NCBI GenBank assembly: GCA_003219925.1
Contig: QHQU01000292.1
Location: 1 to 8,325 of the forward strand
Origin: Verrucomicrobiota bacterium
Lineage (GTDB): Bacteria; Verrucomicrobiota; Verrucomicrobiia; Chthoniobacterales; UBA10450
DNA: 8,325 nt
Reading direction: 5' to 3'
The notes under the pieces were generated by a model. The model worked only from the letters and a program-made list of their open reading frames with translations, made no database searches and had not been told where the DNA came from. This document shows positions 5,397 through 8,325 of this stretch, piece after piece (the stretch's first letter is position 1; every line of letters starts with the position of its first letter). Made by a program: the position numbers and the translations under genes.

Positions 5397-5472
5397 TAGA
5401 AAAGTTACATGAGCGGGTGGGCAATGCAATTAGCAGGAGTCACGCCTCGGTAGGTTCGACAATGATTCGGGG

Positions 5473-5501
5473 TTGGTGTTCGAATGGGATGTGGATATAT
5501 G
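5473..5501 (+). promoter_or_regulatory. Possible promoter for the ABC transporter gene
   Basis: TTGGTG (5473-5478) and TATATG (5496-5501) are separated by 17 bp, on the plus strand 130 bp before the ABC start. A closer alternative is TTGCGT (5590-5595) with TAAACT (5612-5617), spaced 16 bp, which would give a leader of only about 10 bases. Between them lies the hairpin CAGCCA/TGGCTG (5542-5556). All matches are partial, so this is tentative. The rest of the 263-bp divergent gap shows no gene. Confidence 0.22.
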
Positions 5502-5632
5502 GAATCTGGCAGACGACGGGCAAGATGCCCCGTTGGCCGGGCAGCCAAGATGGCTGGGTACGAAGGGGAGAAGGGAGGCGGTACGGTCATTGCGTCGACC
5601 GAGCCTTAGAGTAAACTTTATCCCAAATAGCA

Positions 5633-8325
5633 ATGGCCGAATTGATAGCTCAGGTAGCTGATAGAATTGATCGCGCAGTGCAGCGCGTGACCCCTCTTGC
5701 GTATCGCATGCAGCGGAAGGGTCGCCGCTGGATGCGGCGGGCCATGCGCAAGCCTCGGAGCGTTTCGGAAGGGCCGAATTTGCTGCCGTTGTTGATCCAG
5801 GTACTCGCCAGTTTTTCGAAAGCGGATGGCGTTTTGCTGGAAGAAGAGATCGACTCCAGCCTCGGCTTCCTGCGTTACGATTATCCGGAGGCGGTTTATT
5901 CCGAGTTGCGGCAGCTGTTTCGGCAGGCCCTTTACGAGCAGCAGGATTTAACGGCGATGGCGCAGAAGCTCAGTGTGCAACTGAGCACCGACCGCAAGAT
6001 CATGCTCGGGGTGCAGCTCTACGATTTGATTTCGCAAGCCGGCCTGAAGCAGGAGCAGGTGGTGCAATTTTATTCCTTCATGTCGCAGCTCGGCATGGCG
6101 GCGCAAGCGATCGACATCGTGTACCAACTGAACGCGAGCGAGGAATCGGATCCTGGAGCCTATCAGCGCGGCTCTTCGCCCCTGGAATCGATCTCATTTG
6201 GCAACAACGGTCAATCCGACGTGATGTTGAAAAGCCTCGGTGCCAGCGACCGACTGCTGGCATTTCGCTATCACGATTTGATTCTTTTGAAAAATTACAG
6301 CTCGCAAAGTGTGTCGGTGCGAAGTCGGCCATTGGCGCGAGGCGGGTTTTGCCGCATTTATCCGGGCCAACGCATTCTGGTGGGCGACCAGGTGCTCAGT
6401 TATCAGGAGCTAGCGCAATATTTCAACGCCAAGAAAAACGTTTCACTCCCGCAAATTTTCATCCGGGTGAATCGCGACTCCGATGAAGTCGAGCTGGAGC
6501 GGGCGCGTTCACGTGAGGCAGCCTTGGAAGTCACTTTCGGATTAAAAGTGAAGGTGAAGGCGCTGAAAGACGTCGATGCAGAACTCAACGGCACACGGTT
6601 GCGGGCCGGGACTTTGGTGGAAGCGACTCTGCAGGATCGGATCGTTTTTCATAACGATAGCGAGCTGGATCTGCTCGATCTGCGCCGCCGCGCCCGGGCG
6701 CTCGGCGGTCGTTTTCAACTCAAGGCCTCGAAGTCGGAATATCTGGTTTCGAACAACCCTAGTCTGCTCGAAGCGGACGATATTTTGCTCTCGCCGGGGA
6801 CTGCTGGCGATGTGTTGCTAAAGATTTTTTGCGATTACGACAAGCGTATCGGCACGCTCGAAGTGCTGGAAGCTGATCGCCCAATAATGGTGGGTGAGAC
6901 CAACGTGCGGACCGCCTCGCCGTTAAAGGATGGCGATACCATTCGCATCGATGTTGGGCAGTTCCTGAAGTGCAATTTTTCCGAGCGCATCATCGAGGAA
7001 GAGCGCAACATCATTCGCACCCTGGAGGTAAGCGAAGTCACGCATCACTTCAGCAGCGGCGATATCGGGCTAGAGGGCATTTCCTTCAATGTCATGCGCG
7101 GGGAGCTGGTTTGCGTGATGGGGGCGAGCGGTTCCGGGAAAAGCACGTTGCTCAAGGTGTTGGCCGGACAATTGGAGCCGACTAGCGGTCAAGTCCTGCT
7201 CAATAACCAGCAGCTTTATCCGAATCTCGATCAGCTCAAGCGTTACGTCAGTTACATTCCGCAAGAGGACGCGTTCGATGAACACTTGACCATCGGCGAA
7301 AATTTGCAGTTCGCGGCCGCGATTCGCTCGCCCCATTTGTCACGACGCGATCGGTCGCGCCGCCTTGAAGGAAAATTGGTTGAGCTCGGTTTGAGCGAGC
7401 GACGCGATGCGGTAGTTGGGACCGCGGTCAAGAAAACGCTGAGCGGCGGCGAACGCAAACGACTCAACATCGGTCTGGACATGATCGGTTCGGCGGACGT
7501 TTATCTTTTCGACGAGCCGACCTCGGGGCTGAGCTCAAAAGATTCCGAGCACGTCATCGAAATTATTCGTTCGATGGCGCACAACAAAATCATCATCGTC
7601 ACTATTCACCAGCCGAGCTCGAAGCTTTTCCAGATGTTTCATAAAGCCATCCTGCTCGACAAGGCCGGCCGGCTGGTCTTTTTCGGGACCCCGACCGAGA
7701 TGCTGCGTTATTTCGCGGAAGCAGAGCACCAGCACCAGTTCGGCGCTGATCTGGGGGCGTGCGCGGCCTGCGGAACGACCCGGCCAGAATTTATTTTCGA
7801 TGTTTTGGAAACGCCGCTGCGCGATCTGAGTGGCGATATTATTTACGAGGAGAACAATCGCGGCCAATTGGTGCCGGCGCGCCGTTACGGACCGGAATTC
7901 TGGCGGGACAAATATGAGGCGTTCCGGCTTATCCAGGACGTTAAGCAGGTTTCCTTGCGCAAGGAGCCAGTGGCGCCGTTGCCGAGCGCGCCGTTGCAAA
8001 GAAAAAAACGGGTGCCGTTTCGCTGGCACGACGAATGGACACAATTGCGCACGCTCCTAAAAAGGGCCTTCATCAGCAAACTGCGCAACCGCGGCAATCT
8101 TGTCATCACCATCGGGGTCGCGCCGGTGCTGGCCTTTCTAATCGCAAGTTTGTTGCGCTACTCCGATAGCGGCACCTACGACTTCGCTTCCGCCTATCAC
8201 ATTCCAACGTTTCTCTTTCTTACTCTTATCGTCGCGATGTTCCTCGGGTTAACCAATAGCGCCGACGATATCATTCGCGATCGGGTCGTCCTGCAGCGAG
8301 AGCGCAATCTCAATGTCAGGCTGCC
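5633..8325 (+). CDS. TerB/FHA-like/ABCG-type ABC transporter, 3' end outside window
   Basis: This is one uninterrupted frame of 897 codons from ATG at 5633 (in-frame TAA at 5612) to the window end. Residues 1-46 are strongly basic, with no signal peptide. Residues 47-150 look like a TerB/DjlA-type helical domain with KADGVLLEEE (63-72). Residues 205-262 and 385-455 look like beta-sandwich, FHA-like modules (PLARGG, PLKDGDTIRI), without a clear phosphothreonine-binding signature. The ABC domain has Walker A GASGSGKST (497-505), Q-loop Q544, signature LSGGE (603-607), Walker B with D627-E628, and H-loop H659. DEPTSGL and TIHQPSS place it in the ABCG/White family. A C710-A-A-C713-G motif follows. 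The ABC2 membrane domain begins at about 800, with TM1 at 822-841 and TM2 at about 858-874, then the QRERN loop (888-892). It is a half-transporter in the inner membrane, substrate unknown, probably an exporter. It is divergent from ftsH. Confidence 0.94.
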   Translation, partial: MAELIAQVADRIDRAVQRVTPLAYRMQRKGRRWMRRAMRKPRSVSEGPNLLPLLIQVLASFSKADGVLLEEEIDSSLGFLRYDYPEAVYSELRQLFRQALYEQQDLTAMAQKLSVQLSTDRKIMLGVQLYDLISQAGLKQEQVVQFYSFMSQLGMAAQAIDIVYQLNASEESDPGAYQRGSSPLESISFGNNGQSDVMLKSLGASDRLLAFRYHDLILLKNYSSQSVSVRSRPLARGGFCRIYPGQRILVGDQVLSYQELAQYFNAKKNVSLPQIFIRVNRDSDEVELERARSREAALEVTFGLKVKVKALKDVDAELNGTRLRAGTLVEATLQDRIVFHNDSELDLLDLRRRARALGGRFQLKASKSEYLVSNNPSLLEADDILLSPGTAGDVLLKIFCDYDKRIGTLEVLEADRPIMVGETNVRTASPLKDGDTIRIDVGQFLKCNFSERIIEEERNIIRTLEVSEVTHHFSSGDIGLEGISFNVMRGELVCVMGASGSGKSTLLKVLAGQLEPTSGQVLLNNQQLYPNLDQLKRYVSYIPQEDAFDEHLTIGENLQFAAAIRSPHLSRRDRSRRLEGKLVELGLSERRDAVVGTAVKKTLSGGERKRLNIGLDMIGSADVYLFDEPTSGLSSKDSEHVIEIIRSMAHNKIIIVTIHQPSSKLFQMFHKAILLDKAGRLVFFGTPTEMLRYFAEAEHQHQFGADLGACAACGTTRPEFIFDVLETPLRDLSGDIIYEENNRGQLVPARRYGPEFWRDKYEAFRLIQDVKQVSLRKEPVAPLPSAPLQRKKRVPFRWHDEWTQLRTLLKRAFISKLRNRGNLVITIGVAPVLAFLIASLLRYSDSGTYDFASAYHIPTFLFLTLIVAMFLGLTNSADDIIRDRVVLQRERNLNVRL

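Noticed and set aside
5378..5614. 78-codon plus-strand frame in the ftsH-ABC intergenic region
   Set aside because: The composition (many Trp, Gly, Arg) is unlike a protein, no ribosome site is visible, and hairpins fall inside it; non-coding is more likely.
7535..8044. 169-codon minus-strand frame opposite the ABC transporter
   Set aside because: It is a shadow of the real plus-strand gene, whose ABC motifs are intact across the same bases.

Overview
The window is most likely from a Verrucomicrobiota bacterium, probably a soil lineage. The main basis is FtsH: its wording around the ATPase core and the C-terminal protease region resembles verrucomicrobial FtsH as I remember it. The short 6- and 7-bp tandem repeats between genes also fit what I recall of that phylum. 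This assignment comes from memory of the families; no search was run.

Layout. Positions 1-504 (+) hold the C-terminal end of a TPR protein whose start is off the window. It converges on four consecutive minus-strand genes: a secreted five-TPR protein (545-1225), a small secreted cupin (1241-1618), a GNAT acetyltransferase (1672-2205) and an unrecognised two-helix membrane protein with a PH-like tail (2379-3107). A 318-bp stretch of hairpins and tandem repeats follows. Next is ftsH (minus, 3429-5369). After a 263-bp divergent intergenic region comes a very long plus-strand ORF (5633 to the window end, 897 codons visible). It encodes an ABCG-type transporter with an N-terminal TerB-like domain and FHA-like regulatory modules.

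Two things stand out. First, the FtsH ORF is intact and in frame, and its AAA+ motifs are complete. It lacks about 30 residues that should carry the zinc-binding HEAGH, leaving only the last His of the motif, so the protein is predicted to be unable to cleave peptide bonds. Second, a 115-bp imperfect palindrome (2209-2323) between the GNAT and membrane-protein genes has the architecture of an integron attC site on the minus strand. The same core recurs at 3125-3131, just upstream of the membrane-protein gene. Positions 2215-3130 therefore look like one integron-type gene cassette, with the GNAT gene starting the next. No integrase gene is in the window.

The conserved genes (ftsH, ABC transporter) flank an accessory block (about 545-3131) of small single-domain genes with lower GC in the lines counted. 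Nothing in the sequence links the accessory genes into one pathway. No rRNA, tRNA, CRISPR array or insertion sequence was seen.
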